Below are positions 1 through 7,318 of a stretch of DNA of 22,775 bases, in pieces. Origin of the DNA: an uncultured Oscillospiraceae bacterium (GTDB lineage: Bacteria > Bacillota > Clostridia > Oscillospirales > Oscillospiraceae); the NCBI GenBank assembly GCA_910588455.1, contig CAJUPG010000027.1, positions 1 to 22,775 of the forward strand, read 5' to 3'. Under the pieces are notes generated by a model that had not been told where the DNA came from, searched no databases, and was given only the letters and a program-made list of their open reading frames with translations. The translations under genes and the position numbers were made by a program. Position 1 is the stretch's first letter. Each line of letters opens with the position of its first letter.

Positions 1-262
1 CGGTGCTGATGCCCGCGTTCTGGGCGTCCTGGGGGGAGCGGATCACCGCCGCGCCGCTGATCCCCTTGATATGGACCTGGCCGCCGTCCTTGTGGTATAC
101 GCCTGTGAGCACCTTGATGAGCGTGGATTTTCCCGCGCCGTTCTCCCCCATCAGGGCGTGAATCTCCCCTTCCCGCAGGGTGAAATCCACATCCTGAAGG
201 GCGCGTACGCCGGGAAAATACTTGCAGATGCCGCGCATTTCCAATACCGCGCCGTCCTGCAT
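1..262 (-). CDS. Sugar ABC transporter ATP-binding protein, N-terminal part (runs off the window)
   Basis: Only the first 87 residues are present, beginning MQDGAVLEMRGICKYFPGV; the rest lies beyond base 1. The Walker A motif GENGAGKST and the preceding FTLREGEIHALMGE are typical of the first nucleotide-binding domain of the tandem ATPases of monosaccharide importers (MglA/RbsA/AraG/YtfR type). In that family the ATPase sits on the cytoplasmic face and drives a permease pair. The ATG at 262 has GGAGG nine bases upstream. It follows the binding-protein gene on the same strand, separated by about 100 bp that contain a strong hairpin, which is the usual gene order in these operons. The permease genes presumably follow outside the window. 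The exact sugar cannot be told from this fragment. Family assignment is firm. Confidence 0.93.
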   Translation of the reverse strand, partial: MQDGAVLEMRGICKYFPGVRALQDVDFTLREGEIHALMGENGAGKSTLIKVLTGVYHKDGGQVHIKGISGAAVIRSPQDAQNAGIST

Positions 263-297
263 ACAGATGCGCCTCCATTCATGGTAATTTTAATGAA

Positions 298-331
298 ACA
301 CGCGGTGCGGCTGACATACCGCACCGCGTGT
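298..331 (-). terminator. Intercistronic hairpin between binding-protein and ATPase genes
   Basis: A perfect 13-bp inverted repeat (298-310 and 319-331, ACACGCGGTGCGG and its complement) with an 8-base loop lies 32 bases after the binding-protein stop. In the minus-strand sense it is followed by an A/T-rich stretch (TTTCATTAAAATT) that is not a continuous U-tract. It is therefore more likely a leaky terminator or a 3'-end-stabilising hairpin, which would let the binding protein be made in excess over the ATPase. This role is inferred from similar operons. Confidence 0.6.
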
Positions 332-363
332 CGGGTCACGTAATCGCAGGGGATCGTTGGGAA

Positions 364-1401
364 TCAGGTGCCGTAGGTGTCCACGTCAGCCTGGGTGAGC
401 GTATCGCAGTCGAAGCCCTGCTCGGGGGTGTAGATAATCTTCTGGGCGGGGGCGTTGCCGGCCACCAGGTCCTTGATGATGCTGTCAACGGTGTCGGCCT
501 GGAGGGGGTTGCACAGGCCCATGTAGTTCCAGCTGCCGTTCAGAACCGCCTCAAAGGCCCACTTGTCGCTGTCAAAGCCCATGACGATCACGTCGCCATC
601 CTTGCCGTGGGTAATGCCGGCGGCATCCAGCGCGGCCACAGCGCCCCGGGCCATGCCGTTGTTCTCCGCATAGATCACATTGAAGGGCTTGCCGCTGTCA
701 ATGACGGACTGGGTGATGGTTTTCGCGGTGGCCTCGTCCCAGTCGGCGCTCTGCTGGGTCACATAGTTCCAGTTGGCCTCGGCGTTTACCTTCTCGTCCA
801 GCGCGCCGGTGCGGCCCAGCTGGGCGTCGGAGCCCATGTGGCCCTGGATGTGGATAATGTTGTACTCGTCCAGCCCCTGGTTGGTCAGCCAATCCACGGC
901 GGTTTTGCCCTCAGCGGGCATATCGGACACCACAGCGGCCACATACATACTCTCGTCGGCCTCCAGCATACGGTCGAAGAGGATGATCTGGGTGCCGGCG
1001 GCCTGAGCGTCCTTCAGCACGGTATCCCAGCCGGTGGTGGAGGCGGGGGAGAGCAGCAGGAAGTCCACCTCGTCCTGGATCATTTGCTGGGCGGTAGCAA
1101 TCTGCTGAGCCGCGTCGTTGTTGTTGAAGAAGGTGGCCTTGTAGCCGTTCTCCTCCGTGAACGTGGCCCGCATGGCCGCGTCGTTGGCGGTGCGGTAGCC
1201 GGACTCGTTGGGGTCGTTGTTGATAATGCCAACGGTGATGGGCTCACCGGCATCGGGGGTGCTGGGGGTACTGGCGCTGGGGGTAGAGGTGCTGGGGGTA
1301 GAGGTGCTGGGGGCACTGGGCGTGGAGGTATTCCCGCCGCCGCAGGCGGCCAGGGCCAGACACATGGTCACGGCCAGCAAAAGAGAGATCGCTTTTTTCA
1401 T
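364..1401 (-). CDS. Sugar ABC transporter substrate-binding lipoprotein (YtfQ-like)
   Basis: A 345-residue extracytoplasmic binding protein for a monosaccharide importer. The N-terminus is a lipoprotein signal peptide with lipobox LAAC (Cys20), followed by a Ser/Thr/Pro linker (about residues 23-50) that tethers the domain to the membrane. From about residue 54 the sequence fits the type 1 periplasmic binding fold. Stretches such as TGWDTVLKDAQAAGTQIILFDR, an EGK..DWL segment and a late GFDSDKWAFEAVLNG resemble YtfQ, the galactofuranose-binding protein of E. coli; ribose-, xylose- and arabinose-type proteins are more distant alternatives. The first gene of its operon, it has a near-consensus promoter at 1454-1482 and is followed by the ATPase gene. 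The divergent AraR-like regulator probably controls it. The ligand is uncertain; the class is firm. Confidence 0.92.
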   Translation of the reverse strand: MKKAISLLLAVTMCLALAACGGGNTSTPSAPSTSTPSTSTPSASTPSTPDAGEPITVGIINNDPNESGYRTANDAAMRATFTEENGYKATFFNNNDAAQQIATAQQMIQDEVDFLLLSPASTTGWDTVLKDAQAAGTQIILFDRMLEADESMYVAAVVSDMPAEGKTAVDWLTNQGLDEYNIIHIQGHMGSDAQLGRTGALDEKVNAEANWNYVTQQSADWDEATAKTITQSVIDSGKPFNVIYAENNGMARGAVAALDAAGITHGKDGDVIVMGFDSDKWAFEAVLNGSWNYMGLCNPLQADTVDSIIKDLVAGNAPAQKIIYTPEQGFDCDTLTQADVDTYGT

Positions 1402-1453
1402 TTCTTGTTCCTCGCTTTCTGAAATTTTGATTCAGGGGTCTTGTACTGAGGCC

Positions 1454-1482
1454 AGTATAGCATTTGTATTGTATTCAGTCAA
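1454..1482 (-). promoter_or_regulatory. Sigma-A promoter of the sugar ABC operon
   Basis: On the minus strand TTGACT (1482-1477) and TATACT (1459-1454) are separated by exactly 17 bases. Transcription should begin near 1447, leaving a leader of about 45 bases before the ATG at 1401. An ATTTGTAT half-site (1462-1469) lies inside the spacer, where a bound repressor would block RNA polymerase. Confidence 0.82.
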
Positions 1483-1564
1483 TAATTTGTATTTAATTTT
1501 CACAGCTTCTCGCAAATAAACAATACAAATTTTGTCCGAATCGTAAAAATATTTGAGTACAAAT
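1462..1564. promoter_or_regulatory. Cluster of four AraR-type half-sites (putative operators)
   Basis: ATTTGTAT occurs at 1462-1469 and 1485-1492, and its inverse occurs as ATACAAAT at 1523-1530 and GTACAAAT at 1557-1564. The two left copies point right and the two right copies point left, so the array is symmetric overall. The half-site matches the arms of the known B. subtilis AraR operator (ATTTGTAC / GTACAAAT). The neighbouring regulator has the same domain plan as AraR. Binding to widely spaced half-sites, perhaps with looping, is inferred; the surrounding DNA is A/T-rich, so chance matches are possible. Confidence 0.5.
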
Positions 1565-1639
1565 TTTTATTTCTTTGAAAAAAATGAGAAACCTCTGCCC
1601 ATACAATGGTTTCCTGACACTTTTCCCCGGTTCTTCCGG

Positions 1640-1656
1640 ATGAAAATTATTTTCAT
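1640..1656. promoter_or_regulatory. Fur-box-like 7-1-7 palindrome
   Basis: The 17 bases at 1640-1656 form a perfect palindrome around one central base (ATGAAAAT-T-ATTTTCAT). The core TGAAAAT-N-ATTTTCA has the 7-1-7 symmetry of Fur-family operators and differs from the classical TGATAAT-N-ATTATCA at one position per arm. It lies 72 bp before the -35 of the regulator promoter and about 160 bp from the ABC promoter, so its target is unclear. Confidence 0.4.
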
Positions 1657-1726
1657 TCCCCTCTGTCGGGTCCGTTGTTTTGCATAAGGGGTCTTTGGCG
1701 CAAATGACGGACAAATTATTTTTCTG

Positions 1727-1755
1727 TTGTACAGAGTTGTGGGATATGCTATACT
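1727..1755 (+). promoter_or_regulatory. Promoter of the AraR-like regulator gene
   Basis: TTGTAC (1727-1732) and TATACT (1750-1755) are spaced by 17 bases; the predicted start of transcription is near 1762, 44 bases before the ATG at 1806. TTGTAC in the -35 is also part of the operator half-site motif, which would allow autoregulation (inference). Confidence 0.65.
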
Positions 1756-1805
1756 GCAAGATGAAAAAAAGACAACTTCCCCCCCGAAAGGAGGACGAAC
1801 GACCT

Positions 1806-2873
1806 ATGCCCCCAAAATATCAGTCCATCGCCGACTCTCTGCGCCAGGAGATTGAAGCCGGCCGGTACAGCGGCGCTGCCCTGCTGCCCACAGAGCAGCT
1901 TTTGTGCCAGCGCTTTCAAATCAGCCGCCAGACCGTCCGCCGGGCCCTGTCCGTGCTGGAGGATGAAGGGCTGATCACCCGCCGCCAGGGCAGCGGCTCC
2001 CGCCTGCGGGAGCCTGCGGCGGTCCCCGCCCAGCTCAACTGCACCATCGCGGTGGTTACCACCTACATCAGCGACTACATCTTCCCCAGCATCCTGCGGG
2101 GAATGGAAACTGTTCTGTCCGAAAACAGCAGCGCCCCCCTGCTCTTCGCCACCCAGAATCAGATTTCCACCGAGCGGAAAATCCTCCAGACCCTGCTCAC
2201 CATGAAGGAGCTGGACGGGGTGCTGGCGGAGGGAACCAAAACCGCCCTGCCCAATCCCAACCTGGACCTTTACCAAAAGCTGCTGGACCGGGGCGTCCGG
2301 CTGGTGTTTATCAACGGGGTCTATCCGGAGCTGTCCACCACCCCCTCTGTGCTGGCGGACAACGCCGGCGGCGGGCGGCTTCTGGTGGAGCATCTCCACC
2401 GGCAGGGCCACCGGAGCATTGCCGGAATTTTCAAAAGCGACGATATGCAGGGACTTCTGCGCTATGCCGGCTACGCCCAGGCCCTGCGTGACCTGGGGCT
2501 CCCCCTGGAGGACGGACAGATTTACTGGTACAACACCGAAACCAAAAACGCCATCCTCTCCGGGGCCTTTCTGGACGCGGTTCTGGAGGGCTTCGCCGGC
2601 TGCTCGGCCGTTGTATGCTACAACGATGAAGTGGCCATCCGGGTAATCTCCCATCTGCGCAAGCGGGGAGCCCGCATCCCGGAGGACATGGCGGTGGTCA
2701 GCTTTGACAACAGCCAGTACAGTGATCTGGCCCCGGTGCGGATTACCTCCCTGTCCCACGGCGGGCAGAACCTGGGGGAGCTGTCCGCCCAGCTGATGCT
2801 GAGTCTGCTCCGGGGGGAGGACAGCCAGTCCCAGGTGGTCCCCTGGCAGTTGATCCGGAAGGAGAGCGGCTGA
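1806..2873 (+). CDS. AraR-like transcriptional regulator: GntR helix-turn-helix plus LacI-type sensor domain
   Basis: A 355-residue DNA-binding regulator. Residues about 4-70 are a winged helix of the GntR type (YQSIADSLRQEIEAG, then SRQTVRRALSVLEDEGLI, then the RRQGSGSRL wing). Residues about 78-350 match the LacI/GalR periplasmic-binding-like sensor (YISDYIFPSILRGME, then VVCYNDEVAIRVISHLRKRG, then DMAVVSFDNSQYSDLAPVRITS). GntR-HTH plus LacI-sensor is the plan of B. subtilis AraR, a sugar-responsive repressor. The start at 1806 is chosen because AAAGGAGG lies 11 bases upstream and the family N-terminus begins there; in-frame sequence back to 1680 would precede the promoter. It is divergent from the sugar ABC operon, which it most likely regulates. 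The effector sugar is unknown. Confidence 0.9.
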   Translation: MPPKYQSIADSLRQEIEAGRYSGAALLPTEQLLCQRFQISRQTVRRALSVLEDEGLITRRQGSGSRLREPAAVPAQLNCTIAVVTTYISDYIFPSILRGMETVLSENSSAPLLFATQNQISTERKILQTLLTMKELDGVLAEGTKTALPNPNLDLYQKLLDRGVRLVFINGVYPELSTTPSVLADNAGGGRLLVEHLHRQGHRSIAGIFKSDDMQGLLRYAGYAQALRDLGLPLEDGQIYWYNTETKNAILSGAFLDAVLEGFAGCSAVVCYNDEVAIRVISHLRKRGARIPEDMAVVSFDNSQYSDLAPVRITSLSHGGQNLGELSAQLMLSLLRGEDSQSQVVPWQLIRKESG

Positions 2874-2900
2874 CTGGAAGCAAGAAGGTAAAAATGAACT

Positions 2901-2919
2901 GGAAGGGGCTTCCCTTTTT
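2901..2919 (+). terminator. Weak intrinsic terminator after the regulator gene
   Basis: A short stem GGAAG (2901-2905) and CTTCC (2909-2913) with a three-base loop is followed by CTTTTT. The stem is only five base pairs, so read-through into the chemoreceptor gene is plausible. Confidence 0.4.
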
Positions 2920-2929
2920 GGTTCTACTG

Positions 2930-2938
2930 TGGTATACT
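2930..2938 (+). promoter_or_regulatory. Extended -10 promoter of the chemoreceptor gene
   Basis: TGG-TATACT (2930-2938) fits an extended -10 (TGn plus a 5/6 match to TATAAT). No good -35 is seen 17 bases upstream, which is common for extended -10 promoters. Transcription would start near 2945, 60 bases before the ATG. Confidence 0.5.
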
Positions 2939-3004
2939 TCACAGCAAAGCCCTTCATGTTTTATTGATTGGCTTTTATTCTGTGTTTAGGAGTAGTGGAT
3001 TCCG

Positions 3005-4975
3005 ATGGAAAAGAGACGAAGTCTGAACCGGCGAATTCTACGCAGTACAACCCTCAATATTTTGGCCCTGGTGGTAATCTGCTGTATTATTATGGCTGTG
3101 TCCATGCAGTCCCTGGCCAATAACATTCTCCTGGACAGCCTCCAGCCCATGGCCCGGCAGTCCGCCAAGACCGTCGAGGCCAATATTCATATGCTGGCTG
3201 ACCGGATGATGACCATTGCCGGCGATCCCCGTATGCAGGCCGGCAGCAGCCCCGCGCTGGCCCAAAGCAGCCGGGCGGATCTTTTGACAGAAGCCGCCGA
3301 AATTTACGAGCTGCATACCATTGCCCTGTACAGCCTGGACGGCACCCTGCAGCAGGGAGAGGGCAGCGCGCCGGCACGTTTGGAGGACAGTTTTTTATCT
3401 CTGCTTCAGGAGACGGACAACCTGACCACCCACCCGTCCACCATCTTCCAGGGCAAGCTGGGCGTCACCATGGGAATGCCGGTGAAGGCAGACGGGGAGA
3501 CCGCTTTTTATGTGGTGGGCGTCTACAAATACGACGCTCTGGATGATGTGCTCCAAAGCATCAACATCGGCAAGCACAGCCTGGCCTACATGGTCAACCG
3601 GGAGGGAATTGTCACGGGACACCCGGACCAGACTCTGGCCCTCCAGGGCAGCTCCCTGGATCAGATTACCGGCAATTCCGCGGAGGTACGGGACCGCGTC
3701 ATCAGCAATGAGACCGGAGCGTCGGAGTACGGCGTGGGGCTGGATATCATGATGGTCGCCTACTCCCCCATTCGGGGAACCCAGTGGTCCCTGGTCCTTC
3801 AGGTCCCCAAGTCGGACTACAATTATCTGATTAACGCGGCCATGCTCACCGCCGTGCTGGCTACCCTGGTGGGGTTGGTGGTCTCCATTCTGCTGGTCAT
3901 GCGTCTATCCCGGTCTATCTCCCGGCCGGTACAGAAGGTCACCGCGCGGATGGTGTCCCTGTCGGACGGCGACCTGCACACCGAGGTAGTCCCCGCCCAC
4001 TCCGGGGATGAGCTGGAGGTTCTGACGAAAACCCTGGATTCCACCGTCGTTCGGATCAATCAATACTTATCGGACATTCAGCAGATTCTTACCCAAATTG
4101 CCGGCGGAAACCTGCAAGTGATGCCCCAGGAGGAGTATCAGGGTGACTTTATCCTGATCCGGGACAGCCTGAGCACCATCATTGGCTCCATGAATGAGAC
4201 AATCCTGGGCTTCCGTTCCGCCGCCGTCCGGCTGGCCCAAATGTCGGAGGAGCTGAACGGGCAGTCCAATCAGCTCCATCTGGCTTCCCTGGAGCAGAAT
4301 CAATCCACCGAGGCCCTTGTGGATGAGGTATCCCATGTGAAGGAGCAGCTGGCCAGCGTCTCCCAGAGCAGCCGCCAGACCAGGTCCAAAACCGACGATA
4401 TTTCTCAGCGCGTCCAGACGGCCAACACCCAGATGGCCTCCCTGTCCGGCGCTATGGACAACATCAGCACCAACGCCCAGGAGATTACAACCATCGCCAA
4501 GGCCATTGAGGACATCGCCTTCCAGACCAGTATTCTGGCCATCAACGCCTCCATTGAGGCGGCCCGGGCCGGCGCGTCCGGACAGGGCTTTGCCGTGGTG
4601 GCGGAGGAGGTGCGGCAGCTGGCGGCCAAGAGCGCCCAGGCTGCCCAGAGCGCCACCCAGGTGGTGGGCAGCACCCGCGCCATTATTCAAACCGGCGTCG
4701 AGCTTACTGCCCAGACCGCCAACTCCGTGCAGTCCATCTCCAATGTCTCCAGCCAGATCAGCGGCATTGCGGACCAGCTGGTTGTGGCCGTCCAGGGCCA
4801 GGAAAAGGCGCTGGGCATTATGGAGGAGCGGATCGCGGCCATTTCGGACATCGCGGACCGGAACCTGCAAAACGCCAGCGGCACCCAGCAGTCCAGCGCC
4901 CTGCTGGCCCAGGAGGCGGAAGCCCTCCAGGCCCAGGTGGAAAAATTCGCGTTAAAGGAGGATGCAAAGGTATGA
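3005..4975 (+). CDS. Methyl-accepting chemotaxis protein with extracytoplasmic (Cache-like) sensor
   Basis: A 656-residue transmembrane chemoreceptor that would control CheA through CheW. Order: first membrane helix about residues 15-35; extracytoplasmic sensor about 36-272, with a length and pattern fitting a double Cache domain; second membrane helix about 276-300 (AAMLTAVLATLVGLVVSIL); HAMP about 300-355; then a long coiled-coil signalling domain. The conserved hairpin tip is intact around residues 500-545 (IAFQTSILAINASIEAARAG, then GQGFAVVAEEVRQLA). There is no NWETF-like pentapeptide at the C-terminus (it ends ALKEDAKV). The start has TAGGAG 11 bases upstream. The stop overlaps the next gene by ATGA, so the receptor and the flavin-type lipoprotein are probably translated together. 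The ligand is unknown. Confidence 0.94.
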   Translation: MEKRRSLNRRILRSTTLNILALVVICCIIMAVSMQSLANNILLDSLQPMARQSAKTVEANIHMLADRMMTIAGDPRMQAGSSPALAQSSRADLLTEAAEIYELHTIALYSLDGTLQQGEGSAPARLEDSFLSLLQETDNLTTHPSTIFQGKLGVTMGMPVKADGETAFYVVGVYKYDALDDVLQSINIGKHSLAYMVNREGIVTGHPDQTLALQGSSLDQITGNSAEVRDRVISNETGASEYGVGLDIMMVAYSPIRGTQWSLVLQVPKSDYNYLINAAMLTAVLATLVGLVVSILLVMRLSRSISRPVQKVTARMVSLSDGDLHTEVVPAHSGDELEVLTKTLDSTVVRINQYLSDIQQILTQIAGGNLQVMPQEEYQGDFILIRDSLSTIIGSMNETILGFRSAAVRLAQMSEELNGQSNQLHLASLEQNQSTEALVDEVSHVKEQLASVSQSSRQTRSKTDDISQRVQTANTQMASLSGAMDNISTNAQEITTIAKAIEDIAFQTSILAINASIEAARAGASGQGFAVVAEEVRQLAAKSAQAAQSATQVVGSTRAIIQTGVELTAQTANSVQSISNVSSQISGIADQLVVAVQGQEKALGIMEERIAAISDIADRNLQNASGTQQSSALLAQEAEALQAQVEKFALKEDAKV

Positions 4976-5415
4976 AACGGATTTTAAAAGCAGCGCTTGC
5001 CTCCCTTCTTCTGCTTCTAACCCTGACCGCCTGCGGCCCAGGCTCAGCACTTCAGGACGGCTATTATACCGCTCAAGCCGCCCAGTTCAGCCACGGCTGG
5101 AAGGAATTTGTCACGATTATGGTCAAGGGCGGCGAAGTGGTTTCCGTGGAGTACAACGCGGAAAATGCCAGCGGCTTTATCAAGAGCTGGGACAACGCCT
5201 ATATGCAAACTATGCTTCACTCCAATGGGACCTACCCCAACGAATATACCCGCTACTACGCCCGGCAGCTTCTGGAAGGACAGGGAGAACAGCCCATCGA
5301 CGCCCTGTCCGGCGCCTCTTCCTCCCACAGCACCTTTCAAAAGCTGGCGGCAGCGGTGCTGGAGCTGGCCCGGCAGGGGAACTCCCAGATTATCATTGTG
5401 GATACCGCTTCCTGA
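4972..5415 (+). CDS. FMN-binding-domain lipoprotein coupled to the chemoreceptor
   Basis: A 147-residue surface lipoprotein: signal peptide with lipobox LTAC (Cys21), then one small domain. DGYYTAQAAQF, a central VTIMVKGGEVVSVEY and the late DALSGASSSHSTFQKLAAAV follow the FMN-binding domain (PF04205) seen in NqrC/RnfG and in extracellular flavoproteins such as PplA. In that family ApbE attaches FMN to the hydroxyl residue after GA in a D..SGAT motif; here that residue is Ser rather than the usual Thr, so flavinylation is likely but unproven. The ATG overlaps the chemoreceptor stop (ATGA), with AAAGGAGG 11 bases upstream inside the receptor gene. A role in redox sensing or extracellular electron transfer linked to taxis is inference. 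Confidence 0.82.
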   Translation: MKRILKAALASLLLLLTLTACGPGSALQDGYYTAQAAQFSHGWKEFVTIMVKGGEVVSVEYNAENASGFIKSWDNAYMQTMLHSNGTYPNEYTRYYARQLLEGQGEQPIDALSGASSSHSTFQKLAAAVLELARQGNSQIIIVDTAS

Positions 5416-5424
5416 GCAAACGAC

Positions 5425-5464
5425 GAGCCGGCAGACGCGAACGCGCCTGCCGGCTCTGTTTTTT
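5425..5464 (+). terminator. Strong intrinsic terminator after the chemoreceptor-lipoprotein operon
   Basis: A 10-bp stem (5425-5434 and 5447-5456, GAGCCGGCAG and its complement) continues, past one A-C mismatch, into an inner CGCG-AA-CGCG stem and is followed by TGTTTTTT. The T-run lies only on the plus-strand side, so it serves the plus-strand operon. Confidence 0.9.
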
Positions 5465-5468
5465 CTGT

Positions 5469-7202
5469 CTAGATTACCACAATTTCTCCGTTGATCAGCC
5501 GGGCAACGCACTGCCGGTACTCATGCCGCAGCCGGAGTGTCTCCTCTCCAAAGATCAGCTCCGTACTGGGGTAGGCCACGCCGCACTCCAGCCGTCCGCT
5601 GTTCTTTTCCTTTTGTTGGGGAACCTTTTTGGTCTCCAGGTCGCTGTCCAGCTGCTTCAGCTTCAGCTCGGCCACCGACAGCTTCATACGGTTTTTGCCC
5701 AGCAAGCTGGCTTTTATGGGGCTGTCCGCCTGACACTCCAGCTTTTCCTGCTCTATTTCCAGCTCCTCCAGCTCCTGCTGGAGCAGATCCCGCTCGAAAT
5801 TGGTGCAGGGGGTGCCCCCCAGGGCAATGACGGTCCGGCACTCGGACCGGGAGCCGATGCTGGTGGCGCTGATCTTCTGGGCCGCCCAGACCCGGCCCCC
5901 CATGATGCTGCCCCGGCCGGAGCGGACCTGCACCTCGCCGTCGCAGTAGATATTGCCGTTCAAAATGCAGTCGGTCTGCAAATTTTCCCGGGCGTAAATA
6001 GTAGCGTTTTCAATATATTTGGAAAAAATGCACCGCTGGGAGCGGATGGACGTGGTCCCATCCCCCAGGATGCCCTTGACCACCACCAGGTCTCCGCCGG
6101 CCTCTACAGTGCTGCCGGCCTCCACCATGCCGTCCACGTGGACGTTTCCCATTGCCCGGACCGTAAAGCCCGTGCGCACATCCCCCTTGATGTTCACATC
6201 GCCCAGGAAGTTGATATTGCCCACAGAGAAATCCACGTCTCCCGGTACGTCCATCACCGGCCGGACCTGGAACGCACGGCCGGAAAACTCCACATGACCT
6301 GCAATGGTGGCCACCAGGGTCACCCCATCCTCACCGATCTCGGTGTTGCGCCCCTTGGGCAGCGGAACAGTCTTTCCGCTCTTGGCGGGGATCTCCTGGT
6401 CCAGCACCGTCCGGCCCGGGTTCCCCTCCGTGGGAAGAATCAGTCGGCAGATCTCCTCTCCCTGCCCAACGTTGTGAATCAGGTTCAGGGCGGCGTAATC
6501 CACCTGGTCGTACTCGTCAATTTCCAGCACCCGCTCTACCACCCGGGGAAAATAGTCGATAATATTGCCATTCTTCCCGTCAAAGGCGGGCTTCCCCCGG
6601 GCAATGCGGAACAGGTGGAAATAGCGGTTCTCGTCGTGGGAGAGCCGGTCCGCCAGCCGCTCGTCAATTCCATACAGAATGCCCTGGCCGAACATACCCT
6701 CGTAGAGAATTTCACGGGACAGCTCCGCCCCCTGCCCGGCGGGCGGGAAGATCAGAACCCAGGCGTAGAGCTTATCGGCAGAGAGGAAAAACCACGGAAG
6801 CGCGTCCAACCCAAAGGGAGCTTCTTCCTCTTCCTCCTTTTTTTTGCCGCGCCGGCCGCTTCCCCCGCCTTTGGCCGCCTTCAGCCGGCTGCTGCATACG
6901 GTTCTCAGAGACGATTCCAGCCGCTTTTTCTCCCGCACGACCAGATCCAGAGGCAGTTCGTCCTCCTCGTCCAGAGAAAGGTGCGGAGAGGGCATACCGG
7001 CGCCAGTCTCCTGCCGGCGCAGGGTGTAAAGCTGATGCAGAGGATGGTCGGAGGGCAATTCCAGCACCGCCGGGTCCGGCGGGGGGGCCTCCTCCGGGGC
7101 CGTTTGTCCAAGCGCGCCCTGCTCCATTCCCTCTTGGGGAAGGGCGGTCTCCTCCGTTTTATTTCCAAACAGGAAAGATATAATTGTTTCTTTGAGCGAC
7201 AT
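5469..7202 (-). CDS. FapA family protein (DUF342)
   Basis: A 577-residue cytoplasmic protein of the FapA/DUF342 family. The N-terminal ~110 residues are variable and followed by a charged patch (RRGKKKEEEEE, about 114-126). The conserved FapA region comes next, including LPKGRNTEIGEDG (about 280) and a parallel beta-helix-like run rich in V-G-N/D steps (about 315-430, such as VDFSVGNINFLGDVNIKGDV). A coiled coil follows at about 470-530. In Vibrio FapA links glucose signalling to polar flagellar assembly; in Clostridia the role is unknown. The start at 7202 (MSLKETII) is preferred over 7238 because the promoter at 7252-7280 puts the RNA start near 7245, leaving 7238 almost leaderless; GGTGG precedes 7202. 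The c-di-GMP enzyme gene lies directly upstream on the same strand. Confidence 0.88.
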   Translation of the reverse strand: MSLKETIISFLFGNKTEETALPQEGMEQGALGQTAPEEAPPPDPAVLELPSDHPLHQLYTLRRQETGAGMPSPHLSLDEEDELPLDLVVREKKRLESSLRTVCSSRLKAAKGGGSGRRGKKKEEEEEAPFGLDALPWFFLSADKLYAWVLIFPPAGQGAELSREILYEGMFGQGILYGIDERLADRLSHDENRYFHLFRIARGKPAFDGKNGNIIDYFPRVVERVLEIDEYDQVDYAALNLIHNVGQGEEICRLILPTEGNPGRTVLDQEIPAKSGKTVPLPKGRNTEIGEDGVTLVATIAGHVEFSGRAFQVRPVMDVPGDVDFSVGNINFLGDVNIKGDVRTGFTVRAMGNVHVDGMVEAGSTVEAGGDLVVVKGILGDGTTSIRSQRCIFSKYIENATIYARENLQTDCILNGNIYCDGEVQVRSGRGSIMGGRVWAAQKISATSIGSRSECRTVIALGGTPCTNFERDLLQQELEELEIEQEKLECQADSPIKASLLGKNRMKLSVAELKLKQLDSDLETKKVPQQKEKNSGRLECGVAYPSTELIFGEETLRLRHEYRQCVARLINGEIVVI

Positions 7203-7251
7203 CGTTCCACCACCGCCATTCTGCCGTCGTTCGATCATTCCCTATACTTCC

Positions 7252-7280
7252 ATTATATCCAACCGGACTTCGGTTGACAA
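7252..7280 (-). promoter_or_regulatory. Promoter of the fapA-type gene
   Basis: On the minus strand TTGTCA (7280-7275) and a perfect TATAAT (7257-7252) are spaced by 17 bases. It lies in the 116-bp gap after the EAL gene. No convincing terminator separates the two genes, so read-through is also possible. Confidence 0.75.
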
Positions 7281-7318
7281 GATCAAAGCTCCACTTTGGC
7301 GGCAACATTTCCAGGCTG

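Noticed and set aside
328..1422. A 364-codon plus-strand open frame antisense to the binding-protein gene
   Set aside because: Gly/Val/His-rich shadow without ribosome site; the minus strand has a clear lipoprotein.
1680..1805. Extension of the AraR-like regulator by 42 residues upstream
   Set aside because: This stretch holds the regulator's own promoter, and the ribosome site and family N-terminus support the ATG at 1806.
4962..7277. A 771-codon plus-strand open frame across the lipoprotein and fapA-type genes
   Set aside because: It runs through the lipoprotein gene, a strong terminator and antisense to fapA, with low-complexity sequence and no recognisable domain.
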